Assembly (NCBI GenBank): GCA_021819435.1
Contig: JAKARB010000002.1
Coordinates: 62,001-126,000 of the forward strand
From: Pseudomonadota bacterium
GTDB taxonomy: Bacteria; Pseudomonadota; Gammaproteobacteria; Burkholderiales; Burkholderiaceae_C
DNA: 64,000 nucleotides
Direction: 5' to 3'
In this document: piece by piece, positions 26,712-35,622 of the stretch
Layout: each line of letters starts with the position of its first letter
Position numbering within the stretch: the first letter of the stretch is position 1
The notes under the pieces: model-generated
Databases searched by the model: none
What the model saw: the letters and a program-made list of their open reading frames with translations, nothing else
Told to the model about the DNA's origin: nothing
Program-made: the position numbers and the translations under genes

Positions 26712-26727
26712 TACGTCAATTAACGTA
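26712..26727. promoter_or_regulatory. Candidate operator between urtA operon and transporter-kinase gene
   Basis: TACGTCAATTAACGTA is a 16-bp inverted repeat with TACGT arms and a 6-bp spacer, 131-146 bp upstream of urtA and 74 bp before the divergent kinase gene. A further half-site, ACGTAC, lies at about 26679. The arm and spacing are the same as at 5613-5628 upstream of amiE. Confidence 0.55.
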
Positions 26728-26800
26728 GTCGTTGCGCAGGCAAACGGTTGGACTGCTTCTTGCACTCCAAGGGCGCTGGTGTGTCAGCTGGAGCCTGTTC

Positions 26801-29800
26801 GTGTCCGTCGCCCGGCAGAAGATCTTTCGCATTCGCCGTGACTACAACTCCTGGGTCGCCAACGAGACCCTGGAGGACTACGCCCTGCGCTACACCCCGC
26901 GCACCTTCCGCAAGTGGAGCGAGATGCGGGTGGCCAACACGGCCTTCGGTGCGGTGTCCTTCCTGGCGCTCGAGGCCATTGGCGGCGCCATCGCGCTCAA
27001 CCATGGCTTCGGCACGGCGCTGTGGGCCATCCTGGTTGTGGGGCTCATCACCTTCCTCACCGGCTTGCCGATCAGCTACTACGCCGCCAAGCACGGCGTC
27101 GACATGGACTTGCTCACCCGCGGCGCCGGCTTCGGCTACCTGGGCTCGACGCTGACCTCGCTTATCTATGCCACCTTCACCTTCATCTTCTTCGCGCTGG
27201 AGGCGGCCATCATGGCGCTGGCCTTGGAGATGCTGTTTGGTTGGTCGCTGCCGATTTGTTATGTGCTGTCGTCGCTGGTGATCATCCCGCTGGTCACGCA
27301 CGGCATCACGCTGATCTCGCGCCTGCAGACCTGGACGCAGCCGCTGTGGCTGGGCCTGTGGGTGCTGCCTTTCATCGCGGTGGCCTGGCACCGGCCCGAG
27401 GCCTACGTCGGCTTCACTCAACTGGCCGGCCGCGCCACGGGTGACAGCGAATTCCACTGGCTGGCCTTCGGCATGGCGGCCACGGTGGCGTTCTCGCTCA
27501 TCGTGCAGGTGGGCGAGCAGGTGGATTTCCTGCGCTTCCTGCCCGAAAAGACGAAAGAAAACCGCGTGCGCTGGTGGACGGCGGTGCTGGTGGCCGGGCC
27601 GGGCTGGATCGTGCCGGGCATGTTGAAGATGCTGGCGGGCGCCTTCCTGGCCTACTTGGCGTTGCAGCGCGAGGTGCCGGTGGAGCGCGCCATCGAGCCC
27701 ACGCAGATGTACCTGGCGGGCTTCAGCGAGGTGTTCGGTTCACCCACCTTGGCCTTGGGCGTGACGGTGCTCTTCGTCATCGTCTCGCAGGTCAAGATCA
27801 ACGTGACCAATGCCTACGCGGGCTCGCTGGCTTGGTCGAATTTCTTCGCGCGGCTCACGCACAGCCACCCGGGGCGCGTGGTGTGGCTGGTCTTCAACGT
27901 CATCATCGCCGTGCTGCTGATGACGCTGGGTGTGTTCGGCGCGCTCGAGCGCGTGCTGGGGCTCTACAGCAACGTGGCCATCGCATGGGTGGGCGCGTTG
28001 GTGGCGGACCTGGTCATCAACAAGCCGCTGGGTTGGTCTCCGCAGGGCATCGAGTTCAAGCGCGCCTACCTGCACGACCTCAACCCCGTGGGCCTGGGTG
28101 CGACGCTGCTGGGCGCTGGCGTGGCGGTGTCCGCGCACGCCGGACTGCTGGGCGAGATGCTGGTGCCTTGGGCGCCTTTCATCGCGTTGGCGTTGGCCAT
28201 GGTGACCGCGCCGATGATCGCGTGGTGGACGAAGGGCCGCTACTACCTCGCCCGCGAACCGCAGACGCCATGGCGGCCCGGGCAGACCGTGCATTGCAGT
28301 GTGTGCGAGAACGCGTTCGAGTCGGAAGACATGGCCACCTGCCCGGCCTACGACGCGCCCATCTGCTCGCTGTGTTGCACGCTGGAGTCGCGCTGCCATG
28401 ACCGATGCAAGACGCGCTCGCGGGCGGCGGAGCAGGTCTCTGACGCGCTCAGCTCGGTGCTGCCGGCGCGCGTGTCCAAGCGCATCAACTTCCGTGTCGC
28501 GCACTACCTGGTCGTTTTCCTGTCGCTGGCCGCGCTGCTGGCTTTTGCCCTGGGCGTGGTCTATTACCAGGAGGGCGTGGTGCGGCCCGAACTGCTGGCC
28601 GACCACACCTTGCCGCCGGGCGCGCTGGAGAGCCCCTTCGTGAAGGTCTACGCCCTGTTGCTGCTGGCGGCGGCCGTGTGCGCGTGGTGGGTGGTGCTGG
28701 CCTCCGAGAGCCGACGCATGGCGCAGGACGATTCCAACCGCCAGAACCAGTTGCTGCAGCAGGAAATCGACGCCCACCGCCGCACCGACGCCGCACTGCA
28801 GCAGGCCAAGGAGCTGGCCGAAGCCGCCAACCAGGCCAAGACACGCTACGTGGCTGGCATGACGCACGAGCTGCGCACGCCGCTCAACAGCATCATGGGC
28901 TATGTGCAAATCCTGCTGAAAGACGAGCCACAAGCGGGCGCGCGCCGAGGCCCGCTGACCACCATCCAGCGCAGCGGCGAGCACTTGAGCGGCCTCATCG
29001 ACGGCCTGCTCGACCTGGCCCGCATCGAAGCCGGCCGCCTGCGGCTCGACCCTTCGCCCGTGCCCTTGATCGAGTTCCTGGAAGACGTGGTCGGCATGGT
29101 CAAGCCGCAGGCCGAAGCCAAGGGCCTGGGCTTCAGGCTGGAGACGCGCGGCCGCGTGCCCGCCTGGGTGCACGCCGACGCGCGGCGCCTCAGGCAGATC
29201 CTCATCAACCTGACCAGCAACGCCGTGCGCTTCACCGAGCGCGGGCAGATCACGCTGCGGCTCGACGCCCGGCGCGAAGTGCTGCGCTTCGAGGTCGAGG
29301 ACACCGGCATCGGCATCGCGCCACAAGACATGGAGCGCATCTTCCTGCCCTTCGAGCGCGGCAGCGGCGGGCGGCGCAGCAGCGAACCCGGCACCGGCTT
29401 GGGCCTGACCATCACCCACCTGCTCACCGAACTCATGGGCGGCGAACTCAGTGTGCGCAGCACCATGGGGCAGGGCAGCACCTTCTCGGTCCGTCTGTAC
29501 CTGCGCGAGATCGCCGAGCCCGTCCATGGGCACACCGTGCCCTTCCGCGCGGAAGACGCCCAAGGTGGCGAAGGCAGCAGCGACCGCATCGCCCGCGATT
29601 ACCGCCCCGTCATCGGCTACAGCGGGCCGCGCCGCACCCTGTTGGTGGTTGACGACCAGCCCATCCAGCGCCAGATGCTCGCCGGCATGCTGATGCCGCT
29701 GGGCTTCGTGGTGCGCGAAGCCGCCAGCGGCCACGAGTGTCTGGAGAGCGTGCGCGAAGCCCCGCCCGACGCCGTGCTGCTCGACATCAGCATGGACGAC

Positions 29801-30307
29801 ATGGACGGCTGGCAGACGGCGCGCGCCCTGCGTCAGGCCGGCTGCACCGACGTGCCCATCATCATGGTCTCGGCCAACGTGTTCGAGAACCGGCCCGAGA
29901 ACCTTGCGGCGGCGATGGCCCAGGCCTTCGTGGCCAAGCCGGTGATGGAGTCCGAGCTGCTCGGCACCTTGGGCGAGCAGTTGGGCGTGCACTGGCTGAC
30001 CGAGGCCTCGCCGGTGCGCCAGGCGGAAGATGTGGCGGCCGCTGAGGGCGTGCCACACGACGCGTCGGCATGCCAGCCGCACGCTCCATTCCCGCCTGAT
30101 GCCGCATGGGAGCTCAACCGCCTCGCCCGCCGTGGACACGCGCAGGCCTTGGCCGAATCGCTGGCCGGCTGGCGCGAGCAAGCGCCCGAACATGCTGCCC
30201 GCTGGCAGCGCCTGCAAGCCTGGCTGGAGGACTTCGACCTCGATGCCATCCAGGCCGACCTGGCTGCCGAACTGATGGAGGATCAGGCCGATGAGCCCCG
30301 ACGTTGA
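26801..30307 (+). CDS. Permease-like sensor fused to hybrid histidine kinase/receiver
   Basis: A 1168-residue fusion, with GTG 26801 chosen because GGAG lies 7 bases upstream. Residues 1-500 hold about twelve hydrophobic segments in the manner of the NCS1/purine-cytosine permease branch of the APC fold (YNSWVANETLEDYALRY, then ANTAFGAVSFLALEAIGGA). Next comes an eight-cysteine segment (CSVC, CPAYDAPICSLCC, CHDRC) at about 28292-28406, then two more membrane segments, a HisKA domain (MTHELRTPLNSIMGY), an HATPase (DTGIGIA, GTGLGL) and a receiver with Asp in VLLDISMDDMDGW. It is divergent from the amide transporter operon and overlaps the regulator gene, so it probably senses amides or nitrogen status. 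The ligand is inference. Confidence 0.85.
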   Translation: MSVARQKIFRIRRDYNSWVANETLEDYALRYTPRTFRKWSEMRVANTAFGAVSFLALEAIGGAIALNHGFGTALWAILVVGLITFLTGLPISYYAAKHGVDMDLLTRGAGFGYLGSTLTSLIYATFTFIFFALEAAIMALALEMLFGWSLPICYVLSSLVIIPLVTHGITLISRLQTWTQPLWLGLWVLPFIAVAWHRPEAYVGFTQLAGRATGDSEFHWLAFGMAATVAFSLIVQVGEQVDFLRFLPEKTKENRVRWWTAVLVAGPGWIVPGMLKMLAGAFLAYLALQREVPVERAIEPTQMYLAGFSEVFGSPTLALGVTVLFVIVSQVKINVTNAYAGSLAWSNFFARLTHSHPGRVVWLVFNVIIAVLLMTLGVFGALERVLGLYSNVAIAWVGALVADLVINKPLGWSPQGIEFKRAYLHDLNPVGLGATLLGAGVAVSAHAGLLGEMLVPWAPFIALALAMVTAPMIAWWTKGRYYLAREPQTPWRPGQTVHCSVCENAFESEDMATCPAYDAPICSLCCTLESRCHDRCKTRSRAAEQVSDALSSVLPARVSKRINFRVAHYLVVFLSLAALLAFALGVVYYQEGVVRPELLADHTLPPGALESPFVKVYALLLLAAAVCAWWVVLASESRRMAQDDSNRQNQLLQQEIDAHRRTDAALQQAKELAEAANQAKTRYVAGMTHELRTPLNSIMGYVQILLKDEPQAGARRGPLTTIQRSGEHLSGLIDGLLDLARIEAGRLRLDPSPVPLIEFLEDVVGMVKPQAEAKGLGFRLETRGRVPAWVHADARRLRQILINLTSNAVRFTERGQITLRLDARREVLRFEVEDTGIGIAPQDMERIFLPFERGSGGRRSSEPGTGLGLTITHLLTELMGGELSVRSTMGQGSTFSVRLYLREIAEPVHGHTVPFRAEDAQGGEGSSDRIARDYRPVIGYSGPRRTLLVVDDQPIQRQMLAGMLMPLGFVVREAASGHECLESVREAPPDAVLLDISMDDMDGWQTARALRQAGCTDVPIIMVSANVFENRPENLAAAMAQAFVAKPVMESELLGTLGEQLGVHWLTEASPVRQAEDVAAAEGVPHDASACQPHAPFPPDAAWELNRLARRGHAQALAESLAGWREQAPEHAARWQRLQAWLEDFDLDAIQADLAAELMEDQADEPRR

Positions 30308-30992
30308 GGCCCCGCCCGGCATGGCCCCGGTGACGCCGTCGCGCGCCGGTACTGTGCTTGTCGTTGACGACGCACCTGATGCCCTGCGCATGCTGTGCGA
30401 CGCGTTGGCCGGCGAGGGCTACACCGTGCTGGTCGCCCGCGATGGCCCGCAGGCGCTGGCGCGGCTTGACGTGGTCACGCCCGATGCCATCCTGCTCGAT
30501 GGCGTCATGCCCGGCTGGAGCGGCTTCGAGACTTGCCAGCGCATCAAGGCCCACCCGGTTGGCCAAGCCATCCCGGTGATCTTCATGACGGGGCTGGGCG
30601 ACACCTCCGACGTGGTGGCAGGCTTCGAGGTCGGCGGTGTGGACTACGTGGTCAAGCCCATCCGCATCGAAGAGGTGCTGGCGCGCCTGAACACCCATGT
30701 GCGCAACGCCCGTGCCGCCCGCGAGGCCCTGGCCCAGGCCAGCATGCGTCAGCATCCATTGCCACTCAACGCCTCGCCCGAAACCGACCGGCTGCTGCAA
30801 GCCTCGCTCACCCCGCGCGAGACCGAGGTGCTGACCTGGCTGGCACGAGGCAAGACCAACCGCGACATCGCCGAGATCCTCGGCATGAGCCACCGCACCG
30901 TCAACAAGCACCTCGAACACATCTTCGAGAAGCTGGGTGTTGAGACGCGCGCGGCGGCTGCCGCATTGGCCACACGGGCCATCCCCGTGTGA
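30291..30992 (+). CDS. LuxR/FixJ-type response regulator
   Basis: A 233-residue two-domain regulator. The receiver has the acidic pair in LVVDDAPDAL, the phospho-acceptor Asp in ILLDGVMPGW and Lys in YVVKPIRIEE. The DNA-binding domain at the end has the LuxR signature LTPRETEVLTWLARGKTNRDI and GMSHRTVNKHLEHIFEKLGV. The gene overlaps the kinase gene by 17 bp, so the two are cotranscribed and form a likely phosphorelay. Its probable targets are the TACGT-N6-ACGTA sites upstream of urtA and amiE. Confidence 0.92.
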   Translation: MSPDVEAPPGMAPVTPSRAGTVLVVDDAPDALRMLCDALAGEGYTVLVARDGPQALARLDVVTPDAILLDGVMPGWSGFETCQRIKAHPVGQAIPVIFMTGLGDTSDVVAGFEVGGVDYVVKPIRIEEVLARLNTHVRNARAAREALAQASMRQHPLPLNASPETDRLLQASLTPRETEVLTWLARGKTNRDIAEILGMSHRTVNKHLEHIFEKLGVETRAAAAALATRAIPV

Positions 30993-31209
30993 TCGCTCGT
31001 GGGCCGGGCACTGAGGCGACAGAGGATCGCCATGCGGGCGTTCCAAGGTGTGGCCGGATTCGACCGTGCCTCGCACACCACAATGCAACGCGTTTATCGC
31101 AAACCCCCTTCACAACAGGCTGGTCGGCGCGTCACCATGCGCTAGTCTCCTTGCCCTGATCCAATTGGGGTCAGGCGTGGCAGTTGAGGCCCAGGAGTAA
31201 GCAGTAACC

Positions 31210-32589
31210 ATGGCATCGCCGCCCTTCAGACCCAGCCCCATGGCGTGGGGTCCATATCAGCGCTTCAGTGACCTGCTGTTCGTTTCAGTGGTGGGGCACT
31301 TGGCCTTCGCCGTTTTTTTCGGGTTCTTCTATGGACAGCCGCTGATCGGTGCCTGCTTCGGCGTGAGCGCCGCCATGGTGGGCGCGCTGTTGCCCTTGAT
31401 GCGCTCGAACGTGGCGGCCACCAAGGTGCGTGTCATCGCCCATGCCGCGCTGTTCGCCAACATGCTGCTGGTCATGCTCGGCCAGATCTGGATGGGCCAG
31501 CCTCCGCAGGCCAGCGTCTGGTGGCTGGTGTGGTGGCCCATGATGGTGGCGCACTTGCTGGGCTGGCGCGATGGCGTGGCGTGGGTGCCTGTGTCCTTGC
31601 TGGCGGCCGGGGCCATGTGGTGGCATGGCCTGCATCCCGTCTTGCAGCCGCGCATGGACGCGCACGAGCTGCCGATGCACCTGCTGCAAATGGGCTTCCT
31701 GTTGATCGGCTGCGGTGTCGCCTTGGTGGTGCGCCGGGCGTACGAAGGCTACCAGCGTGACATCGCCCGCCAGCAAGCCACCATCCGGGCACAGCAACTC
31801 GAGCTCACCGAACACACCGCGCACCTGGAGGACATGTTGCAGGCCTTGCAACAAGCCAACCTCGAGCGCACCCGCCTCTTTGCCCAGCTCAGCCACGAGG
31901 TGCGCACCCCGCTCAACGGCGTGCTGGGCTTTGCGCAACTGCTGGGACAGACTCCGCTGAGCGAGACACAGTCGCGCCACCTGGCGCAGATCAACCAATG
32001 CGGGGCCACCTTGCTGCAAATGGTCAACGAGGTGCTTGACTTCTCTCGCCTGGAAGAGCGCACCGCTCGCGTAGAGCAAGTGCCTTTTGACCTGCTTTGC
32101 GTGGCCCAGGAGGCCATGGACATGGTGCTGCCCGTGGCCCTTTCCAAAGGCGTGACCCTGCGCATGGAGCGCGACCTGGCCGGCGCGGACATGATCGGTG
32201 ACCCGCTGCGCATCAAGCAGGTCATGCTCAACCTGCTGGCCAACGCGGTGAAGTTCACCCCTGCCGGTGAGGTCACCCTGCGCTGCCGCATGGAGTTGGC
32301 CGCGCCTGAGCACGAACGGCCCCGCCCGCCCGACTGGCTGCACATCGAGGTGCAGGACTGCGGCATCGGCGTACCGGCGAGCGCCTTGCCGCACCTCTTC
32401 GAGCCCTTCTGCGAGGCCAGCGACCGCACCATCGCGCGCTATGGCGGCTCGGGCCTCGGTCTGGCCATTTGCAAGCGCCTGGTCGATGCCATGGGCGGGC
32501 GCATCGGCGCGTCCAGCGAGCCGGGGCAGGGCAGCTTGTTCTGGTTCAGCGTGCCTGTGGCCCAGTCAACCTTGGCCGCTGCTGCTTGA
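31210..32589 (+). CDS. Membrane-bound sensor histidine kinase
   Basis: A 459-residue kinase without a receiver domain. The first 175 residues hold about six hydrophobic segments in hairpins (MASE-like sensor region). A coiled-coil linker ([19 protein letters not shown]) leads to HisKA with [18 protein letters not shown] and an HATPase with [17 protein letters not shown] and [15 protein letters not shown]. No response regulator follows. It may work with the upstream regulator or with a distant partner. A 217-bp gap, containing a short CCTGATCC/GGGTCAGG-type hairpin near 31160, separates it from the regulator gene. Confidence 0.87.
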   Translation: MASPPFRPSPMAWGPYQRFSDLLFVSVVGHLAFAVFFGFFYGQPLIGACFGVSAAMVGALLPLMRSNVAATKVRVIAHAALFANMLLVMLGQIWMGQPPQASVWWLVWWPMMVAHLLGWRDGVAWVPVSLLAAGAMWWHGLHPVLQPRMDAHELPMHLLQMGFLLIGCGVALVVRRAYEGYQRDIARQQATIRAQQLELTEHTAHLEDMLQALQQANLERTRLFAQLSHEVRTPLNGVLGFAQLLGQTPLSETQSRHLAQINQCGATLLQMVNEVLDFSRLEERTARVEQVPFDLLCVAQEAMDMVLPVALSKGVTLRMERDLAGADMIGDPLRIKQVMLNLLANAVKFTPAGEVTLRCRMELAAPEHERPRPPDWLHIEVQDCGIGVPASALPHLFEPFCEASDRTIARYGGSGLGLAICKRLVDAMGGRIGASSEPGQGSLFWFSVPVAQSTLAAAA

Positions 32590-32632
32590 GGCATCGGGGA
32601 GCGCACCAGCCCCCCGCCGGGCTTCGGCTGGC

Positions 32633-33265
32633 TCAACCGCCCCAGACCACCTGCGCTTGACCGCCGAGCTGGTGGACCACACCGTCGCGCAACGACAGCT
32701 GGCCTTCGACCAGCCAGCGCACCGACTGTGGGTAGACGCGGTGCTCCTGCACCAGCACGCGAGCGGCCAGCGAATCGGCCGTGTCACCGGGCAGCACCGG
32801 CACCGCCGCCTGCATGACGATGGGCCCGTGGTCAAGCTCGGGCGTGACGAAGTGCACCGTCGCGCCGGCCAGCTTGCAGCCCGCCTCGATGGCACGCTGG
32901 TGCGTGTGCAGGCCGGGGAAGGCCGGCAGCAGCGAAGGGTGGACATTGAGCAACCGGCCCTCGTATTGGCGCACGAAGCCCTCGGTGAGGATGCGCATGA
33001 AGCCGGCCAGCACCACCACGTCGGGCGCGAAGCCGTCGATCACCTTCGCCAGCTCGGCGTCGAAGGCTTCGCGTGTGGTGAAAGCCTTGTGGTCGACCAC
33101 CGCCGTGGCGATGCCGCGCGAGGCGGCGAAGCGCAGCCCCGAGGCGTCGGCCTTGTTGCTGATCACGGCCGCGATGCGGGCGGGCCAGCCTTCGCGCTGG
33201 CATGCGTCCACGATGGCTTCCATGTTGGAGCCCCGGCCGCTGATGAGGATGACGATGGATTTCAT
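32633..33265 (-). CDS. purN: Phosphoribosylglycinamide formyltransferase
   Basis: A 210-residue GAR transformylase of purine synthesis, using 10-formyltetrahydrofolate. Key motifs are [10 protein letters not shown] (phosphate binding), [20 protein letters not shown] (catalytic Asn and His) and [10 protein letters not shown] (catalytic Asp). Length is typical. It is divergent from trpS across a 519-bp region that holds a large nested inverted repeat. Confidence 0.96.
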   Translation of the reverse strand: MKSIVILISGRGSNMEAIVDACQREGWPARIAAVISNKADASGLRFAASRGIATAVVDHKAFTTREAFDAELAKVIDGFAPDVVVLAGFMRILTEGFVRQYEGRLLNVHPSLLPAFPGLHTHQRAIEAGCKLAGATVHFVTPELDHGPIVMQAAVPVLPGDTADSLAARVLVQEHRVYPQSVRWLVEGQLSLRDGVVHQLGGQAQVVWGG

Positions 33266-33368
33266 GGTGAGGCGCGCATTTTAGGTTCTCGGTGGGGGAG
33301 TGTTTTGTGGGCTGAGTTTCGTGCGGCGGTGAGGGCCTGGTCCGGTGGGTGGGGTGGCTGTGCTCCGG

Positions 33369-33701
33369 CCCTGCGCGGGGCACCACCGAGCGGGTTGTGC
33401 CGTCACCCCTTGAACACCGGCCAGGTGGTTGCCGAGCCATGACACCGCACATGTCGGGCCGGCTCACAGCCACCCCACCCACCGGACCCGAACCACCGCG
33501 CGCTGCTGGGTTGGGTGCGGAAGAAGGGCGACGCAAGCGTCGCCCTTCTTCCTTCTCCCTTCTCCGCCTGCCAAGGTGTGTCGCGGGATGGGGGCGTGGG
33601 GGCCTGCGCCGGCCCGACATGTGCGGTGTCATGGCTCGGCAACAACCAGGCTCGCGTTCAAGGGGTGATGTTGGTCAGGCTCGGTGGTGCCCCGCGCAGG
33701 G
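33369..33701. repeat. 333-bp nested inverted repeat in the purN-trpS intergenic region
   Basis: Three blocks recur as exact reverse complements at mirror positions: 33369-33391 with 33679-33701 (23 nt), 33403-33415 with 33656-33668 (13 nt), and 33429-33462 with 33609-33642 (34 nt). At the centre a perfect hairpin with 16-bp arms (GGAAGAAGGGCGACGC) and a 2-base loop spans 33519-33552. All share one axis near 33535. Because of the symmetry, both strands show similar short frames, which I do not accept as genes. The rest of 33266-33784 is intergenic. Confidence 0.9.
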
Positions 33702-33784
33702 CCCCCACGCCCCCAGCCCGTTGCTCAACCCGTGGCAAGTCCATCCCCAACCCACCCAACCCCCACCGCCCCTAAAATCGCCGG

Positions 33785-35128
33785 ATGAACCAGCGCGTCC
33801 TCACCGGCATCACGACCACCGGCACCCCCCACCTCGGCAACTACGTCGGCGCCATCCGCCCGGCCATCGCGGCCAGCCGCGAGCCTGGCGTGGAGAGCTT
33901 CTTCTTCCTGGCCGACTACCACGCCCTCATCAAGTGCGACGACCCGGCGCGCATCGCCCGCTCGCGCCTCGAAATCGCCGCCACCTGGCTGGCTGCCGGC
34001 CTCGACACCGAACGCGTCACCTTCTACGCACAAAGCGACATCCCCGAGATCACCGAGCTCAACTGGCTGCTCACCTGCGTGACCGCCAAGGGCCAGATGA
34101 ACCGCGCCCACGCCTACAAGGCGTCGGTGGACGCCAACGAAGCCAAGGGCGCCGAGCCCGACGACGGCGTCACCATGGGCCTGTTCTGCTACCCCGTGCT
34201 GATGGCCGCCGACATCCTCATGTTCAACGCCCACCGCGTGCCCGTGGGCCGCGACCAGGTGCAGCACATCGAGATGGCGCGCGACGTGGCCCAGCGCTTC
34301 AACCACCTCTATGGCGCCGGCCGTGAGCTGTTCGTGCTGCCCGAGGCCGAGATCGAGGAAAGCGTGGCCACCTTGCCCGGCCTGGACGGCCGCAAGATGA
34401 GCAAGAGCTACGACAACACCGTGCCCCTGTTCGAAGGCGGCGCCAAGGGCCTGAAGGACGCCATCGCCCGCGTGGTGACTGATTCGCGCCTGCCTGGCGA
34501 GCCGAAGGACCCGGAGGCCTCGCACCTCGTCACCATCCACGACGCCTTCGCCGACACCGCCACCCGTGAAGCCTTCCGCCGCGACTTGATCGCCGGCCTG
34601 GCCTGGGGCGATGCCAAGCAGCGCGTGGTCGACCTGATCGAGGCCCACGTGGGCCCGATGCGGGCGAAGTACGCCGAACTCGTCGCCCACCCCGAGCGCA
34701 TCGAAGAGGTGCTGCAGGCCGGGGCCGCAAAAGCCCGCCGCACGGCCACGCCTTTCCTGGCCGAGTTGCGCCAGGCCGTGGGCTTGCGCAAGATGGTGGC
34801 CGTGGCCCAGCCCGCCGCGCAAACCGTGGACGACAAGCAGGCGCTGCCGCTCATCAAGCAATACCGCGAAGCCGACGGCCTGTTCTACTTCAAGCTCACC
34901 ACCCATCAGGGCGCGCTGCTGCTGCAAAGCAGCGGCCTGGCCGATGGCCGCGAGGCCGGCAGCTGGGTCAAGCGCCTGAAGACCGAAGGCGAGGCCGCGC
35001 TGGCCGGAGCCCCGGTGAGCCGCGCGGAAGGCGTTGCCGCCGAAACCGTGTCAGAAGCCCTGGCCGCGCTGGTCGAAGCCACGCGCCAGGCCGAAGCCGA
35101 GAAGGCGGCGAAGGCCGCGCAAGCCTGA
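33785..35128 (+). CDS. trpS: Tryptophanyl-tRNA synthetase
   Basis: A 447-residue class I aminoacyl-tRNA synthetase. The HIGH-like motif is GTPHLGNYVGAIRP, the KMSKS motif is GRKMSKSYDN, and MNRAHAYKA and FCYPVLMAADILMF are typical TrpS sequence. It is longer than the E. coli enzyme (334) because of inserts and a C-terminal extension with an Ala/Glu/Lys-rich tail, a form I know from betaproteobacteria. It charges tRNA-Trp. A small gene follows 62 bp later. Confidence 0.95.
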   Translation: MNQRVLTGITTTGTPHLGNYVGAIRPAIAASREPGVESFFFLADYHALIKCDDPARIARSRLEIAATWLAAGLDTERVTFYAQSDIPEITELNWLLTCVTAKGQMNRAHAYKASVDANEAKGAEPDDGVTMGLFCYPVLMAADILMFNAHRVPVGRDQVQHIEMARDVAQRFNHLYGAGRELFVLPEAEIEESVATLPGLDGRKMSKSYDNTVPLFEGGAKGLKDAIARVVTDSRLPGEPKDPEASHLVTIHDAFADTATREAFRRDLIAGLAWGDAKQRVVDLIEAHVGPMRAKYAELVAHPERIEEVLQAGAAKARRTATPFLAELRQAVGLRKMVAVAQPAAQTVDDKQALPLIKQYREADGLFYFKLTTHQGALLLQSSGLADGREAGSWVKRLKTEGEAALAGAPVSRAEGVAAETVSEALAALVEATRQAEAEKAAKAAQA

Positions 35129-35190
35129 TCGAGCGCGTGAGACCCGGCGCGGACCCAGCCCGGATCGGACGAAACCCGCAACCCATCGCC

Positions 35191-35622
35191 ATGGCCGGCA
35201 TCCACATCACCGACATCGAGTCCGCCATCAACTGGTGGCGCGAGCGCTCGCCTTCGCCGGACGGCATCAGCCTGGCCGACGAGGTGAAGAAGCTCGCCGA
35301 GGTCTATGCGCTGATGGTCTATCACCACGAGCAGCTGTGCGACGAGGACACCATGCCACGCGCCGCTTACCAGGCCTGGCTCAAGTGGTACGAGACCACG
35401 CCCGACACGCCCTGCATCGCCATCTGCTCGACCAGCCAGGGCGACGACATCTGCAAGGGCTGCGGCCGCACCTTCGACGAGGTGCAGCTGTGGCCCGAGA
35501 TGAGCCCGGGCGAGAAGCGCGAGACCTGGCGGCGCATCACCATCGAGTCGAGCGCCTGGCGTTTCAACCGCTACTCTGAGCGCGCCGCCGAGGGCCGTCA
35601 GGCCGAGCGCACGGCCGACTGA
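35191..35622 (+). CDS. DUF3717-DUF1289 two-domain protein
   Basis: A 143-residue protein starting at ATG 35191. Residues 1-70 match DUF3717 (HITDIESAINWWRERSPSPD and LAEVYALMVYH). Residues 80-125 are a DUF1289 cysteine motif (PCIAICSTSQGDDICKGCGRTF followed by EVQLWPEMSPGEKR), with four cysteines that may bind metal. Both families are of unknown function. The 3' end overlaps the convergent gene at 35598 by 25 bp. Confidence 0.75.
   Translation: MAGIHITDIESAINWWRERSPSPDGISLADEVKKLAEVYALMVYHHEQLCDEDTMPRAAYQAWLKWYETTPDTPCIAICSTSQGDDICKGCGRTFDEVQLWPEMSPGEKRETWRRITIESSAWRFNRYSERAAEGRQAERTAD

Noticed and set aside
27740-30391. An 883-codon open frame on the minus strand opposite the transporter-kinase gene
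   Set aside because: The opposite strand encodes clear kinase and receiver motifs; the antisense product is His/Gln/Arg-rich and featureless.
33349-34326. Open frames across the nested palindrome, including mirrored 79- and 80-codon frames on both strands
   Set aside because: The mirrored products (both starting near PSHDTAHVGPA) follow from the inverted repeat itself; the longer frame runs into trpS out of frame.
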